This document shows positions 1 through 8,705 of a stretch of 64,000 nucleotides of DNA, piece after piece. Each line of letters opens with the position of its first letter. Position 1 is the stretch's first letter. The translations under genes were made by a program, and so were the position numbers. This DNA is from Chitinophagaceae bacterium (GTDB lineage Bacteria; Bacteroidota; Bacteroidia; Chitinophagales; Chitinophagaceae). Below the pieces are notes generated by a model. The model worked only from the letters and a program-made list of their open reading frames with translations, was not told the origin of the DNA and did not search any database. The stretch lies in NCBI GenBank assembly GCA_016715365.1, contig JADKAM010000009.1:1-64000 (forward strand), in the 5' to 3' direction.

Positions 1-22
1 TCAAAAGACACCATAATAAAAC

Positions 23-225
23 AACCGCTAACATCAGGTTTGCTGCAAGGCTGGCAGGACATTGGAGCAATGGTCATTTTATCGCTGTTGTGCTTCATCT
101 GGGCTGGACATTCAATCTTGGGCTTTTGATTGTTAACCTGTACTTTTATATCTTTAATCAGCAGCGGTTCCGGGCGGACACAGCAACTATTCCAGCCCTG
201 CAGCAAGCCCTGCCCGTTACCTGCC
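23..225 (+). repeat. attC-like site S1 (family A)
   Basis: Left core AACCGCTAAC, right core GTTACCTGCC, 203 bp. The left arm TTGCTGCAAGGCTGG pairs with the right arm CCAGCCCTGCAGCAA. Bases 1-22 are the tail of a cassette outside the window. Confidence 0.85.
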
Positions 226-233
226 ATTATAAA

Positions 234-895
234 ATGAAACTCTCTATGACTTTGAAAAATATTATTCTGACATCTTTTGTTTTTGCAATCACCCTGACGA
301 GTTGTGAAGGACAAAACAATAAAGACAAATCGCAATCGTCAAACAATAATGAAAAAATTGTGAACGTCACTACTTCCGATACGACAAATCAACTTATGGA
401 CGAAGATGAATTTTGGAAATTGATAGACAAATCAAGAGTAGCAGCCAATAATAACTATCAGACACAAATCAGTTCTTAAAAACAGTTCTGTTGACACTTG
501 AGCCAAGTGACATAGCAAAATTCGACAACACTTTTACTGCGTTGTTAGCAGCTTCTTATGACTATAAACTTTGGGGAGCATCTTTTGTAATTAATGGCGG
601 TTGCTCTGACGACTGCTTTCATTATTTTAGACAATACGTAATAGGACAAGGGAAAGAAAAATTCTACCAGACTATTAAAGACCCTGAAAGCTGTGTTAGT
701 TGGATAAAATCGGAAGAAGAAGATAATTGGGAGGGACTTCAATATTCGGCAATGGAAGCTTATAAACAAAAGACAGGCAAAGATCTTCCAAAAATATATC
801 AGCCAAAGTTTGAGTTAAAAGGTAAACCCTTTGACGAAGAAACTGTAATGAAGCAATATCCAAAACTTGCAAAAAAGTTTATGGGCGCCAACTAA
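234..895 (+). pseudogene. DUF4240-family lipoprotein, frameshifted
   Basis: The ATG at 234 starts a lipoprotein signal (lipobox LTSC) followed by MDEDEFWKLIDKSR, the usual opening of DUF4240 domains. The frame stops at 479. The rest of the domain continues one frame over from about 476 (LKTVLLTLEPSDIAKFD, then LWGASFVINGGCSDDCF and a GKEKFYQTIKDPES stretch) to 895. A single-base indel near 473-480 restores one protein of about 220 residues. The function of DUF4240 is unknown; it occurs near toxin and immunity genes. The TTG at 491 could not give a complete domain. This is either a decayed gene or a sequencing error. Confidence 0.75.
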
Positions 896-910
896 CTTCG
901 GGCAAATAAC

Positions 911-1113
911 AGCAGGTAACATTGGGTTTGCTGCAAGGCTGGCTGGACATTGGAGCAATGGTCATTTTATCGCTGTTGTGCTTCATCTGGGCAGGACGTA
1001 CATTGTTAGGCTTTTGTTTGTTAACCTGTACTTTTATATCTTTAATCAGCAGCGGTTCCGGGCGGACAAGCAATGAATTCCAGCCCTGCAGCAAGCCCTG
1101 CCCGTTGCCTGCC
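911..1113 (+). repeat. attC-like site S2 (family A)
   Basis: Left core AGCAGGTAAC, which matches GTTACCTGCC before the preceding gene at 9 of 10 positions. Right core GTTGCCTGCC. 203 bp with family A arms. Confidence 0.88.
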
Positions 1114-1119
1114 ATTATA

Positions 1120-1947
1120 ATGAGACACTTCCTACTTCTAATATTATTTCCTTTTGCATCTCAAGGACAAGACTTGACTAAAGTTAAGAAAATCAGTTTT
1201 AGGTACACGATTGGACATTACAGTTTTGGAGACACAGGACGTTATGAAAGAGAAGAAATAACTGAGTTCGTACCAGTATCAAGCAACAGTTTTTCAAGAA
1301 GCACTTTTACTATTACAAAACGGTACGTGCAAAATTCTGAAACAAAAGAGAACAATCTTTCTGTTAAAGACACCATTTTAAGTAAATCTGATAAATCTTT
1401 TTCATTGTCAACATTTCATGATTTACTTGACAACCTAAATAAGACAAAGGACAATTTTGAAAAAGCAAATCTATTACCATTTCTTTCACCGATAAGTAAA
1501 AAGGAAATTCTTTCAGTCGCAAAAAAACACCACAATGAATTTTGGCTTATCGACGGCGAGAATGGAAGAGTAGACAAAGTCGGAAGAGAAAGAATAAAAA
1601 AAATTAAACGACTTTATTTATTAGACACTTTCTTATTAATGCGTAAACCGAGTTTAGAGTATGAAATGGTTGTTATGGATGCCTGGAATAATTTAACAAT
1701 TTCGTTTTGTGAGCAGACTGACACAACAAAGTACAGTTTTCAATTTTATGAACTACTTGGACAGCCTTTTAGTAAGACAATCAACAATGATTACTCCCAC
1801 AGAGTAAGATTTGTAAATTCAGATGTGAATGGTTTATTGACAAAAATTCTTCCACGTAACTCTCTTACTGCAAAAGCCATTGGTTTCGAGAGACTGAAAG
1901 AAGAATACATTGCGTGGTTTATAGGCAACAAAATCTGGGGCAAATAA
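1120..1947 (+). CDS. Cassette-encoded secreted protein, unknown
   Basis: A 275-residue protein with a signal peptide ending SQGQ near residue 17. The ATG at 1120 is 6 nt after the right core of S2; an earlier in-frame start would run through the site. The mature part is rich in charged and aromatic residues with repeated KTK/KKI stretches, and no family is recognised. The signal suggests a periplasmic or surface location. The stop lies just before S3. It is the only gene between two sites with perfectly matched 10-bp cores (GTTGCCTGCC). Confidence 0.75.
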   Translation: MRHFLLLILFPFASQGQDLTKVKKISFRYTIGHYSFGDTGRYEREEITEFVPVSSNSFSRSTFTITKRYVQNSETKENNLSVKDTILSKSDKSFSLSTFHDLLDNLNKTKDNFEKANLLPFLSPISKKEILSVAKKHHNEFWLIDGENGRVDKVGRERIKKIKRLYLLDTFLLMRKPSLEYEMVVMDAWNNLTISFCEQTDTTKYSFQFYELLGQPFSKTINNDYSHRVRFVNSDVNGLLTKILPRNSLTAKAIGFERLKEEYIAWFIGNKIWGK

Positions 1948-1948
1948 C

Positions 1949-2152
1949 GGCAGGCAACATTGGGTTTGGCGTTATTGGGGCAGGACGTTGTTATCTTCAT
2001 CTGCAGCAACATGGCAGCAGTTGTTCGGGCTGGACGTTTTTCAATTTAGCTTTTAGTTGTTATCTTCAACATGAGTTTTTCAATTGGGCTTTGGTTACGG
2101 GCGGACGTTTTTCAAATCCCCCAACAACGCCAAGCCCTGCTCGTTGGCTGTA
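1949..2152 (+). repeat. attC-like site S3 (family F)
   Basis: Left core GGCAGGCAAC, a perfect match to S2's right core. Right core GTTGGCTGTA. Left arm TTTGGCGTTATTGGGG, right arm CCCCAACAACGCCAAG: a distinct arm pair that still pairs. Confidence 0.85.
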
Positions 2153-2172
2153 ATTATTGACGACCCTACATT

Positions 2173-2877
2173 ATGACACTTCTCGACAGATATTTAAAAG
2201 GGGAAACACTAGAAGTTTACGATGACCTTTATGCATTGGGACAGGAAGCTTTAAATCCAAGCAATTTCATTCAAACAGATTTAATTTTAAAAGAGACCTT
2301 TCAAAGGGTTAAGTTTAATTTAGACATTATTTACAAAGAGCTAAAAAATATAAACTACCTATTTGTTTCTAACATTAAACATGATTGGCAAAAACCACTT
2401 CTGCCACCAGACCCAAATGTCGACTTACTTTTATCAGAAGTAAAATTTAAAATTAAAACCGGTGGACACATTCCTTTGTCGTTAGAATACTTTTACAGAA
2501 TTGTTGGCTCTTGTAATTTTTGTTGGGACTGGGAATCAAATCCTGATATTCCCTGGGAAGGCGCTGACCCAATAGATATACCACCAATTACAACCTTGCT
2601 AAGTGATTTGATTTATGACGACTATGATAGAGATGACATCTTGTTGGGCGGTGACTATTTGCAAAAAGACAATGTAAGTGGCTCTTGTTATAATATTCAA
2701 TTGACACCTTCCGTATCAGTTGACAGTCTTTTCCTACATGAGAATTGGGATATTCCTTTTATAGAATACTTACGAATTACATTTGACAATTGTGGATTTT
2801 CAATGGCTGACCAATCTGACTACGACGATTTAGACACTTTTTGTGATCGGGTTAGACCGCTACTAAAAGAGATATAA
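2173..2877 (+). CDS. Cassette-encoded cytosolic protein, unknown
   Basis: A 234-residue acidic protein without signal or membrane segment. It contains FYRIVGSCNFCWDWE near residue 103, then a proline-rich acidic stretch and a C-terminal acidic tail. The layout, with an aromatic-glycine motif mid-protein and acidic ends, recalls SMI1/KNR4-type immunity proteins, but no diagnostic motif was found and that link is a guess. The leader has GACGACCCTA 10 nt before the ATG, a motif shared with other cassettes. Confidence 0.7.
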   Translation: MTLLDRYLKGETLEVYDDLYALGQEALNPSNFIQTDLILKETFQRVKFNLDIIYKELKNINYLFVSNIKHDWQKPLLPPDPNVDLLLSEVKFKIKTGGHIPLSLEYFYRIVGSCNFCWDWESNPDIPWEGADPIDIPPITTLLSDLIYDDYDRDDILLGGDYLQKDNVSGSCYNIQLTPSVSVDSLFLHENWDIPFIEYLRITFDNCGFSMADQSDYDDLDTFCDRVRPLLKEI

Positions 2878-2878
2878 C

Positions 2879-3084
2879 TACAGCCAACAACAGGTTTGGC
2901 AAAATGGGGGCGGACGGAAGCCGTGTTTCAGCAGTTGTAACTCTGTTGTGCTTCATATCGGGCGGACGGAATTCTGCCAGGCAGCAGTTCTAAACTTCAA
3001 CTTTTAATTATAAATTGGGCTTCGGTTTGCCGGGCGGACGGAACAACACTCCCCCACTTCGCCAAGCCCCGCTCGTTAGCTGTA
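2879..3084 (+). repeat. attC-like site S4 (family B)
   Basis: Left core TACAGCCAAC (perfect partner of S3's right core), right core GTTAGCTGTA, 206 bp. Left arm TTTGGCAAAATGGGGG, right arm CCCCCACTTCGCCAAG. Confidence 0.88.
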
Positions 3085-3089
3085 AGTTT

Positions 3090-3701
3090 ATGAGAAGCAT
3101 CCTTTTATTGATAACTTTATTTTTGGCATCCTGCTCGGGCACAAAATTGCTTAATGAGCGATTTAACTATGAAATTTCGAATTATAATTTAGAAAATATT
3201 GACACACTCGTAGACATAGGTTGTGGGTTTGCACATGGCGCCAGGTTTATATCAAGTAAATTTCAAAACTTACATTTTATACTCGAAGATCTTCCAAAAG
3301 ATATATGGGGTAATGACATGAAAGTAATATTGACAAAGAATGTTAGGAACACGCCGGCTGCACCAACATTTGGAACAAACTCGATGATAGTTTTCGGAAC
3401 TCCTGATTCAATTCCTTTGCAAAGTGGACGGTATGAAAGAGTATTATGTAGAATAACTTTACATGAATTCTCAAATAGAGAAAAAATGATTTCAGAACTC
3501 ATACGAATTTTAAGTCCTACTGGAACCTTACTAATAGTTGAAAGGACGTCATCTTATGAAGGGCAAAGAGACAAATACTGCAAGCAGCTTTATTTAACAA
3601 AAGATGAAATCATCAAATCATTTGGTATTTTAAAATTGGTGGATACTATTCAGCTACAACCTTTAGCTGACAATGGATTTCTCTTCAAATTCACGAAATA
3701 A
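3090..3701 (+). CDS. Methyltransferase-like lipoprotein
   Basis: 203 residues. The ATG at 3090 gives a lipoprotein signal with lipobox LASC at about residue 13-16. The rest resembles a class I SAM-dependent methyltransferase: VDIGCGFAHGARF (SAM-binding motif I, about residues 42-54), an acidic strand end (FILED), RVLCRITLHEFSN and ILSPTGTLLIVER (post-motif strand). It lacks the usual N-terminal helical cap and is short. A periplasmic lipoprotein with a SAM fold is unexpected because SAM is cytosolic. It could be a degenerate fold used for binding, or the N-terminus may not be exported. Sites on both sides carry perfectly matched cores. Confidence 0.65.
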   Translation: MRSILLLITLFLASCSGTKLLNERFNYEISNYNLENIDTLVDIGCGFAHGARFISSKFQNLHFILEDLPKDIWGNDMKVILTKNVRNTPAAPTFGTNSMIVFGTPDSIPLQSGRYERVLCRITLHEFSNREKMISELIRILSPTGTLLIVERTSSYEGQRDKYCKQLYLTKDEIIKSFGILKLVDTIQLQPLADNGFLFKFTK

Positions 3702-3703
3702 CC

Positions 3704-3909
3704 TACAGCTAACATCGGGTTTTGCGTCAACTTGGGCTGGACAAACAATCTTCAGCAGCAGTTCGCTAACAATCATTGGCTATTGGTGCGACCGTTTGCT
3801 AATTATTTTTAATTTCACTTTATAAGTTTCGTTTATTAATTTACATCGCAGCGGGGTCGGACACAGCATCAAATACCCAAGCTGCGCAAAGCCCCGCCCG
3901 TTGCCTGCA
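3704..3909 (+). repeat. attC-like site S5 (family C)
   Basis: Left core TACAGCTAAC, right core GTTGCCTGCA. Left arm TTTTGCGTCAACTTGGG, right arm CCCAAGCTGCGCAAAG. The left arm carries one extra T, like an extrahelical base. 206 bp. Confidence 0.87.
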
Positions 3910-3937
3910 ATTACTTTGGACACCCTAAAAACTTAAA

Positions 3938-4888
3938 ATGAAACTTTTACTATCCGCAATTACTTTGACAGTTTGTATCGCTTTGACCTCTTGTACCAAT
4001 GGACAAAATCCTTTTCCAGATAATATAAGTGTGACAAAAACTGAAAACTTAAAAAGATTAAAAGGAACAAAACTTTTTGTATCAACGCCAGACAGTTACA
4101 AACCAATGGAAAGTATGGTTCGTTTACAAAGAGACAACAATACATATTTTCAAGCTATTGAAATTCCTAACTCAAACTTTAACGAGTATAAAAGCAAGCT
4201 GACAAAACAAGCCATCGAAAGCCAGGGTGCTAAAGTTGATATTGACAAACCAATCAAGTACAACGGTTTCGAGGCAATTTATTTCTCTGGGCCATCAAAA
4301 ACAGACGGCGAAACTAAATTAGGACTTGCTTTTGGTGATGAAACCTTTGTTATGATGATAGTTGGTGTTTGCCAAACTTCTGACAAAGCTGCAATGGATG
4401 AGTTGAATAAAATATTCAGTACTTCATACTATGACAAATCATTTGACTTAAACCCTCTTGAGTTAGCCAATTTTAAATTTGATGAAAGTATTACGGGGTT
4501 CAAATATGCTGCGACTATGGGCAATATGTTTATCTATTCACCAAACGGCAAAGCTGATTTAAACAGCCAGCAAAAACTTCCTTCTAGTTTTCAAATAATG
4601 ACAATTGAAGCACCAAGTTTTTCAAAAGCAAAAGAATTTTTAGATTATACTATTTCACGTTATAGTTTGCAAGGAATTGAAGTAAGCAATGTCAAAAAGC
4701 AGGACATTTCTATAAATGACAATGATGCATATGAAGTAACAATGCAAGCAACAGAGTCAAACAAAAAAACTACTTTGTACCAGGTTATTATTCACAAGGG
4801 AGGGACAGCGGTTTTATTTTTAGGATCTGATGAAGAAGGGAAATGGTTTGACAAATTCAAAGCGACTGCACAGACCATAAAAATGTAA
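3938..4888 (+). CDS. Cassette-encoded lipoprotein, unknown
   Basis: 316 residues with a classic Bacteroidota lipoprotein leader (lipobox LTSC about residue 16-19, then TNGQ). The mature protein appears to have two similar halves with KxLKGTKLFVSTPDSYKPM and FKYAATMGNMFIYSPN segments, each followed by alpha/beta regions, suggesting an internal duplication. No named family is recognised. The leader holds GGACACCCTAAA (3918-3929), a motif shared with several other cassettes. Confidence 0.75.
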   Translation: MKLLLSAITLTVCIALTSCTNGQNPFPDNISVTKTENLKRLKGTKLFVSTPDSYKPMESMVRLQRDNNTYFQAIEIPNSNFNEYKSKLTKQAIESQGAKVDIDKPIKYNGFEAIYFSGPSKTDGETKLGLAFGDETFVMMIVGVCQTSDKAAMDELNKIFSTSYYDKSFDLNPLELANFKFDESITGFKYAATMGNMFIYSPNGKADLNSQQKLPSSFQIMTIEAPSFSKAKEFLDYTISRYSLQGIEVSNVKKQDISINDNDAYEVTMQATESNKKTTLYQVIIHKGGTAVLFLGSDEEGKWFDKFKATAQTIKM

Positions 4889-4889
4889 C

Positions 4890-5095
4890 TGCAGGCAACA
4901 TCAGGTTTGGCAAAATGGGGGCGGACGGAAGCCGTGTTTCAACAGTTGTAACGCTGTTGTACTTCATATCGGGCGGACGTAATTCTACGAGGCTGCAGTT
5001 CTAAACTTCAACTTTTAATTATAAATTGGGCTTCGGTTTGCCGGGCGGACGGAACAACACTCCCCCACTTCGCCAAGCCCCGCTCGTTACCTGCC
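4890..5095 (+). repeat. attC-like site S6 (family B)
   Basis: Left core TGCAGGCAAC (perfect partner of S5's right core), right core GTTACCTGCC, 206 bp, family B arms. Confidence 0.88.
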
Positions 5096-5100
5096 ATTGC

Positions 5101-5760
5101 ATGCGAACAGTACTTTCAATCATAACGCTTTTTTTAATTTTAGCTTGTAATCAACCTTTCAAGGGTGAAAATCACATATCGCTGCCCAAAAATTCAAAAA
5201 CAATTCAGTTAGCTCTTGTGGACAGCTTAGGTATTGTTGAATTTTCAATCCCTTCGCAATATGACACAAGCTTTTCGTGGACTCACACTTCTGATTGCGG
5301 AAAATTATGCGATAGAATAAAATATCGCTTCCAGCCAAAACAATTACCCATTTTCAAAGAATCTGGCTTCTATTGGACAGAGCTTAAAGACTCCATTAAT
5401 CAGTTGACAATTTATCATTCTGGTGAATATCCATTTCGTGATAATGAGGACAGCAATAATATATTCAGGTTTCATAAAACTACAAAAGATGGGATCTTAT
5501 ATGATTCACTCTACAAAAAAATAAAAATTGACACGGTTGAAAAAATAGGGAATCGCTATTTTTCGATTATAGCTTATGAGGAATTCAATAAACGAAAAGC
5601 ACAATTCTCTAAAACTCTTACGGCTTTTACAACAATTAGAGGCAACCTAATTCATTTTGACTATCAAATATTAACTCAAAAACAAGATTCATTGTATTCT
5701 AACTTTATACAAAACTCTAGAATTTTACTTGAAACAATCCGTTTTAGCAACGGCAGGTAA
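5101..5760 (+). CDS. Cassette-encoded lipoprotein, stop inside the site core
   Basis: 219 residues. Signal with Cys near residue 16 (LILACNQP). The mature part has HTSDCGKLCDRIKYRF and a C-terminal QDSLYSNFIQNSR helix; no family is recognised. The last codons run into the left core of S7 and the TAA belongs to the GGTAAC core, so the recombination site supplies the stop codon. Confidence 0.75.
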   Translation: MRTVLSIITLFLILACNQPFKGENHISLPKNSKTIQLALVDSLGIVEFSIPSQYDTSFSWTHTSDCGKLCDRIKYRFQPKQLPIFKESGFYWTELKDSINQLTIYHSGEYPFRDNEDSNNIFRFHKTTKDGILYDSLYKKIKIDTVEKIGNRYFSIIAYEEFNKRKAQFSKTLTAFTTIRGNLIHFDYQILTQKQDSLYSNFIQNSRILLETIRFSNGR

Positions 5761-5955
5761 CATTGGGTTTGCTGCAAGGCTGGCTGGACATTGGAGCAAT
5801 GGGGCATTTTATCGCTGTTGTGCTTCATCTGGGCTGGACATTCAATCTTGAGCTTTTGTTTGTTAACTTCAGCTTTTATATCTTTATTCAGCAGCGGTTC
5901 CGGGCGGACGAGCAATGAATTCCAGCCCTGCAGCAAGCCCTGCCCGTTAGCTGTA
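5752..5955 (+). repeat. attC-like site S7 (family A)
   Basis: Left core GGCAGGTAAC (perfect partner of S6's right core and coding for the upstream stop), right core GTTAGCTGTA, 204 bp. Confidence 0.88.
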
Positions 5956-5971
5956 AAGCAAATGCGACTTC

Positions 5972-6817
5972 ATGACAAATCAAAATAGTTTCTTAGACGA
6001 GCTTGCCCTAAAATGGAAAGAAGAGGACGACAAATTCTTTTTGGACAGCCCTTATTCAAATGATTACGTTGAGATGGAAATTAGCGAAACAAAAAAACAT
6101 GCATGGCCGATTGACGAACATGAAATTGCAGAAAGTCATAATTTGGTAACAATATTCGAGAGTCACTTTAGAAATAGCAAACATGCTGGATTTGTTCCTT
6201 ACTTTGATATGATTGATGAAATGTTTAACGATAAAACATTTCCTCCACCAGAATTAGATTTAGGAACTATAATCGTTTTTGAAGACATACAGTTGACAGA
6301 TGTTCTTTCCGGCGTTGAGGGTAATTTTGGCAACAAAGGTTGTGTAATAAGCAAGAAATTATTGAGCTTGCTTAGGCAACATAATATTGGACAGTTCCAA
6401 ACCTATTCCTTGAAAGTTAGACACAGAAATAACTTGTTATCCAATTACGTTTATTTGCATTTTCATAATTATGCTGACAAATATGTAGACTTTTCAAAGT
6501 CTAGGTTTTATATTCAAAAAGGGAGTGACCTTGACGTTGAAAATAGAACTGTAATTACTGTAACCAGCCTATCTGAAATAGAGAAAATTGAAGATAACCA
6601 AAATTCACAACTGGAACGCGTTGACTGGAAAAACTTAGTATCAATACATCCAAAAGAGTTGTTCCTTTCAAAAAACGACCTTGACCTTTTTAAGTTTGAA
6701 GATTTATCTACTACCGACTTTTTTATGTCAGTACGACTTGCAAAAGAAATTGACAAAGAGAATATAACTGGTTTTGATTTAAAGAAGACTACCAAACTGA
6801 AAATGCTCTACAGCTAA
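5972..6817 (+). CDS. Imm11/DUF1629-like cytosolic protein
   Basis: 281 residues, no signal. The C-terminal pattern DLFKFEDLSTTDFFMSVRL followed by AKEIDKENITGFDL resembles the end of DUF1629/Imm11 proteins (a charged strand, a helix, then tGf), which are immunity partners of polymorphic toxins. The N-terminal half has WKEEDDKFF and a Pro-rich ELDLGTIIVFED segment. The family call rests on the C-terminal pattern only. The final codons and stop (TAC AGC TAA) lie inside the left core of S8. Confidence 0.55.
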   Translation: MTNQNSFLDELALKWKEEDDKFFLDSPYSNDYVEMEISETKKHAWPIDEHEIAESHNLVTIFESHFRNSKHAGFVPYFDMIDEMFNDKTFPPPELDLGTIIVFEDIQLTDVLSGVEGNFGNKGCVISKKLLSLLRQHNIGQFQTYSLKVRHRNNLLSNYVYLHFHNYADKYVDFSKSRFYIQKGSDLDVENRTVITVTSLSEIEKIEDNQNSQLERVDWKNLVSIHPKELFLSKNDLDLFKFEDLSTTDFFMSVRLAKEIDKENITGFDLKKTTKLKMLYS

Positions 6818-7005
6818 CATGGGGTTTTGCTCAAGTGTGGCTTGACAAACTTAGCTTCAGCAAATTGCAAAGCCGGGCATTGGTTCGGGCAGGACAAACA
6901 TTGTTCGGCATTAGTTTTAACTTCATCATCATATTTTTAATCAACAGCGGCCCGGGCAGACGGAATAATTCCACACCTGACACAAAGCCCTGCCCGTTAG
7001 CGGCA
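6809..7005 (+). repeat. attC-like site S8 (family E variant)
   Basis: Left core TACAGCTAAC (perfect partner), right core GTTAGCGGCA, 197 bp. Left arm TTTTGCTCAAGTGTGG, right arm CCACACCTGACACAAAG. Confidence 0.83.
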
Positions 7006-7027
7006 ACTCAACATAAACTTTCCGTTC

Positions 7028-7650
7028 ATGAAATCTTCCAGACTGCTTTTTCTTTTATTTACATCATTTTTTATACAAGTTGCAAACGGACAATTGCGAG
7101 GTAAAAAGTCCGAGGGAATTTATTTTATTGACAGCACCATAAAAAAGGAAGTTGAAGAAAAAGTGAAATTAGATGAAGGAAGAATAAAAGGAATGCAATT
7201 TTTGAAAGTCTATAAAAATGATAGCATTGTCATTGATTCATATGCCTGGCAAACACCGTTTGAAACTCAAATTCTATCAAGATTAAAAAGAGATACAGTT
7301 TATATAGCTTCAAATACCGTTTCTTTTACAAATTTGGGGTTTTCTATTGCAATATTTAGGGACTCGTGTCAATTCTACGTTGAAGAAAGTTCGGCTCTTA
7401 GTTCTTACTATTTTAAACTCAATAAAAAATCCCCTTTGACACATACTCTTTTTATTACACCATCAAGTTTTAAATTAACGCTTGTGGACAAACCTCTATT
7501 CAATGAAAATGAAGTGATTCAGGGATCATTGAAATGACAAGTGATGATTATTATGAAATAACTCACGACGGTGAAAAAAGTAAAAAAGTTCAACTTACTT
7601 CATACTTTAAAACTAAACCGCTGACGAGTAAAATTAGTCTGCCTAAATGA
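7028..7650 (+). pseudogene. Secreted cassette protein, 3' frameshift
   Basis: The ATG at 7028 gives a signal peptide ending VANGQ. The frame stops at 7537 (169 residues). The other frame continues without a gap as GIIEMTSDDYYEITHDGEK to a stop at 7650, just before S9. A one-base indel near 7515-7525 therefore probably truncates a protein of about 206 residues. The unknown product is beta-strand rich with alternating KVYKNDSIVIDSY and DTVYIASNTVSF segments. It could alternatively be two tiny overlapping genes, but the continuous strand pattern favours one. Confidence 0.6.
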
Positions 7651-7653
7651 GTA

Positions 7654-7856
7654 TGCCGCTAACATTGGGTTTGCTGCAAGGCTGGCTGGACATTGGAGCA
7701 ATGGTCATTTTATCGCTGTTGTGCTTCATCTGGGCTGGACATTCAATCTTGAGCTTTTGTTTGTTAACTTCAGCTTTTATATCTTTAATCAGCAGCGGTT
7801 CCGGGCGGACTTAGCAACTATTCCAGCCCTGCAGCAAGCCCTGCTCGTTAGCGGCA
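7654..7856 (+). repeat. attC-like site S9 (family A)
   Basis: Left core TGCCGCTAAC (perfect partner of S8's right core), right core GTTAGCGGCA, 203 bp. Confidence 0.88.
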
Positions 7857-7870
7857 ATAATTCGAGCACT

Positions 7871-8446
7871 ATGAAATTTACAAGCTTGATCTTAAGTTTT
7901 TTGTTTTGCGCTAATGCGGTGAGTTCTCAAAATGCAATCAATTCTATTACAAGAAATGAAAGACTTCACAATGAAATAAGCGATCATATTGTCATTGAAT
8001 CAAAAGGGTTTGGCCCGTGGGGGCTTGAAACATCTTTGCTTTGGAGGAAAGCAGATACACTTTTTGGAAAATTACAACTGTCAAAAGCAATTAATTATTT
8101 TTATGACTCATCCTACACAATAAAATATTATACATTTTTAAGAATATTGCTTCTAGATGACGATGTTGCGCTTAGACTGCTAACAAGCATTATAACTGAT
8201 TCTACTAAAATTCATTGGCATTTTGACGATGAAATGGGTAGCGAAAAATTCAATCAATTATTAGCACACGAATATAAAATATTCATTCAGCTGAAGTATC
8301 ATAATGGAGGAAAACTAAGTGGGACTGATTCACATTATTTTGGTACCGGTATATATTATTTTCCTAAGTCTAATGAAAAGCTTTGGAATAAGAAATACAC
8401 CAAATTTTTAAAATTGGTAACCCCACATGGCTTAAATCCCAATTAA
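7871..8446 (+). CDS. Cassette-encoded secreted protein, unknown
   Basis: 191 residues with a signal peptide ending AVSSQ near residue 20. The middle has an aromatic-rich LSKAINYFYDSSYTIKYY region and FHWHFDD-like acidic strands, then GGKLSGTDSHYFGTGIYYF near the C-terminus. No family is recognised. The ATG at 7871 follows a 14-nt leader after the S9 core. Both flanking cores are GTTAGCGGCA/TGCCGCTAAC. Confidence 0.72.
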   Translation: MKFTSLILSFLFCANAVSSQNAINSITRNERLHNEISDHIVIESKGFGPWGLETSLLWRKADTLFGKLQLSKAINYFYDSSYTIKYYTFLRILLLDDDVALRLLTSIITDSTKIHWHFDDEMGSEKFNQLLAHEYKIFIQLKYHNGGKLSGTDSHYFGTGIYYFPKSNEKLWNKKYTKFLKLVTPHGLNPN

Positions 8447-8454
8447 TCCATTGC

Positions 8455-8655
8455 TGCCGCTAACAAAAGGTTTTGTGCAAGTGTGGCTTGACAAACAAAC
8501 TTCAGCTAAGTACAAAGCCAGGCATCGGTTATGGGCGGACACAGCAACATTGGGCTTTAGTGCTTAACTTCAACATTAGTTTTTCAATCAGCAGCGGTTG
8601 TGGGCGGACGAATAACAAATTCCACACCTGCACAAAGCCCTGCTCGTTGTACGCC
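8455..8655 (+). repeat. attC-like site S10 (family E)
   Basis: Left core TGCCGCTAAC (perfect), right core GTTGTACGCC. Left arm TTTTGTGCAAGTGTGG, right arm CCACACCTGCACAAAG, 201 bp. Confidence 0.87.
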
Positions 8656-8705
8656 ATTAAAAACCCTTATAATTTGGACCCTAAATATTTAGTTTAAACA
8701 GAATT

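Noticed and set aside
922..1119. Open frames running through the sites, such as 5791-5988, 9819-10094, 11210-11428 and 21331-21558
   Set aside because: The recurring MGLLQGWLDIGAM-type peptide is simply the translated family A element; it is interrupted or shifted between copies and has no separate evidence of being coded.
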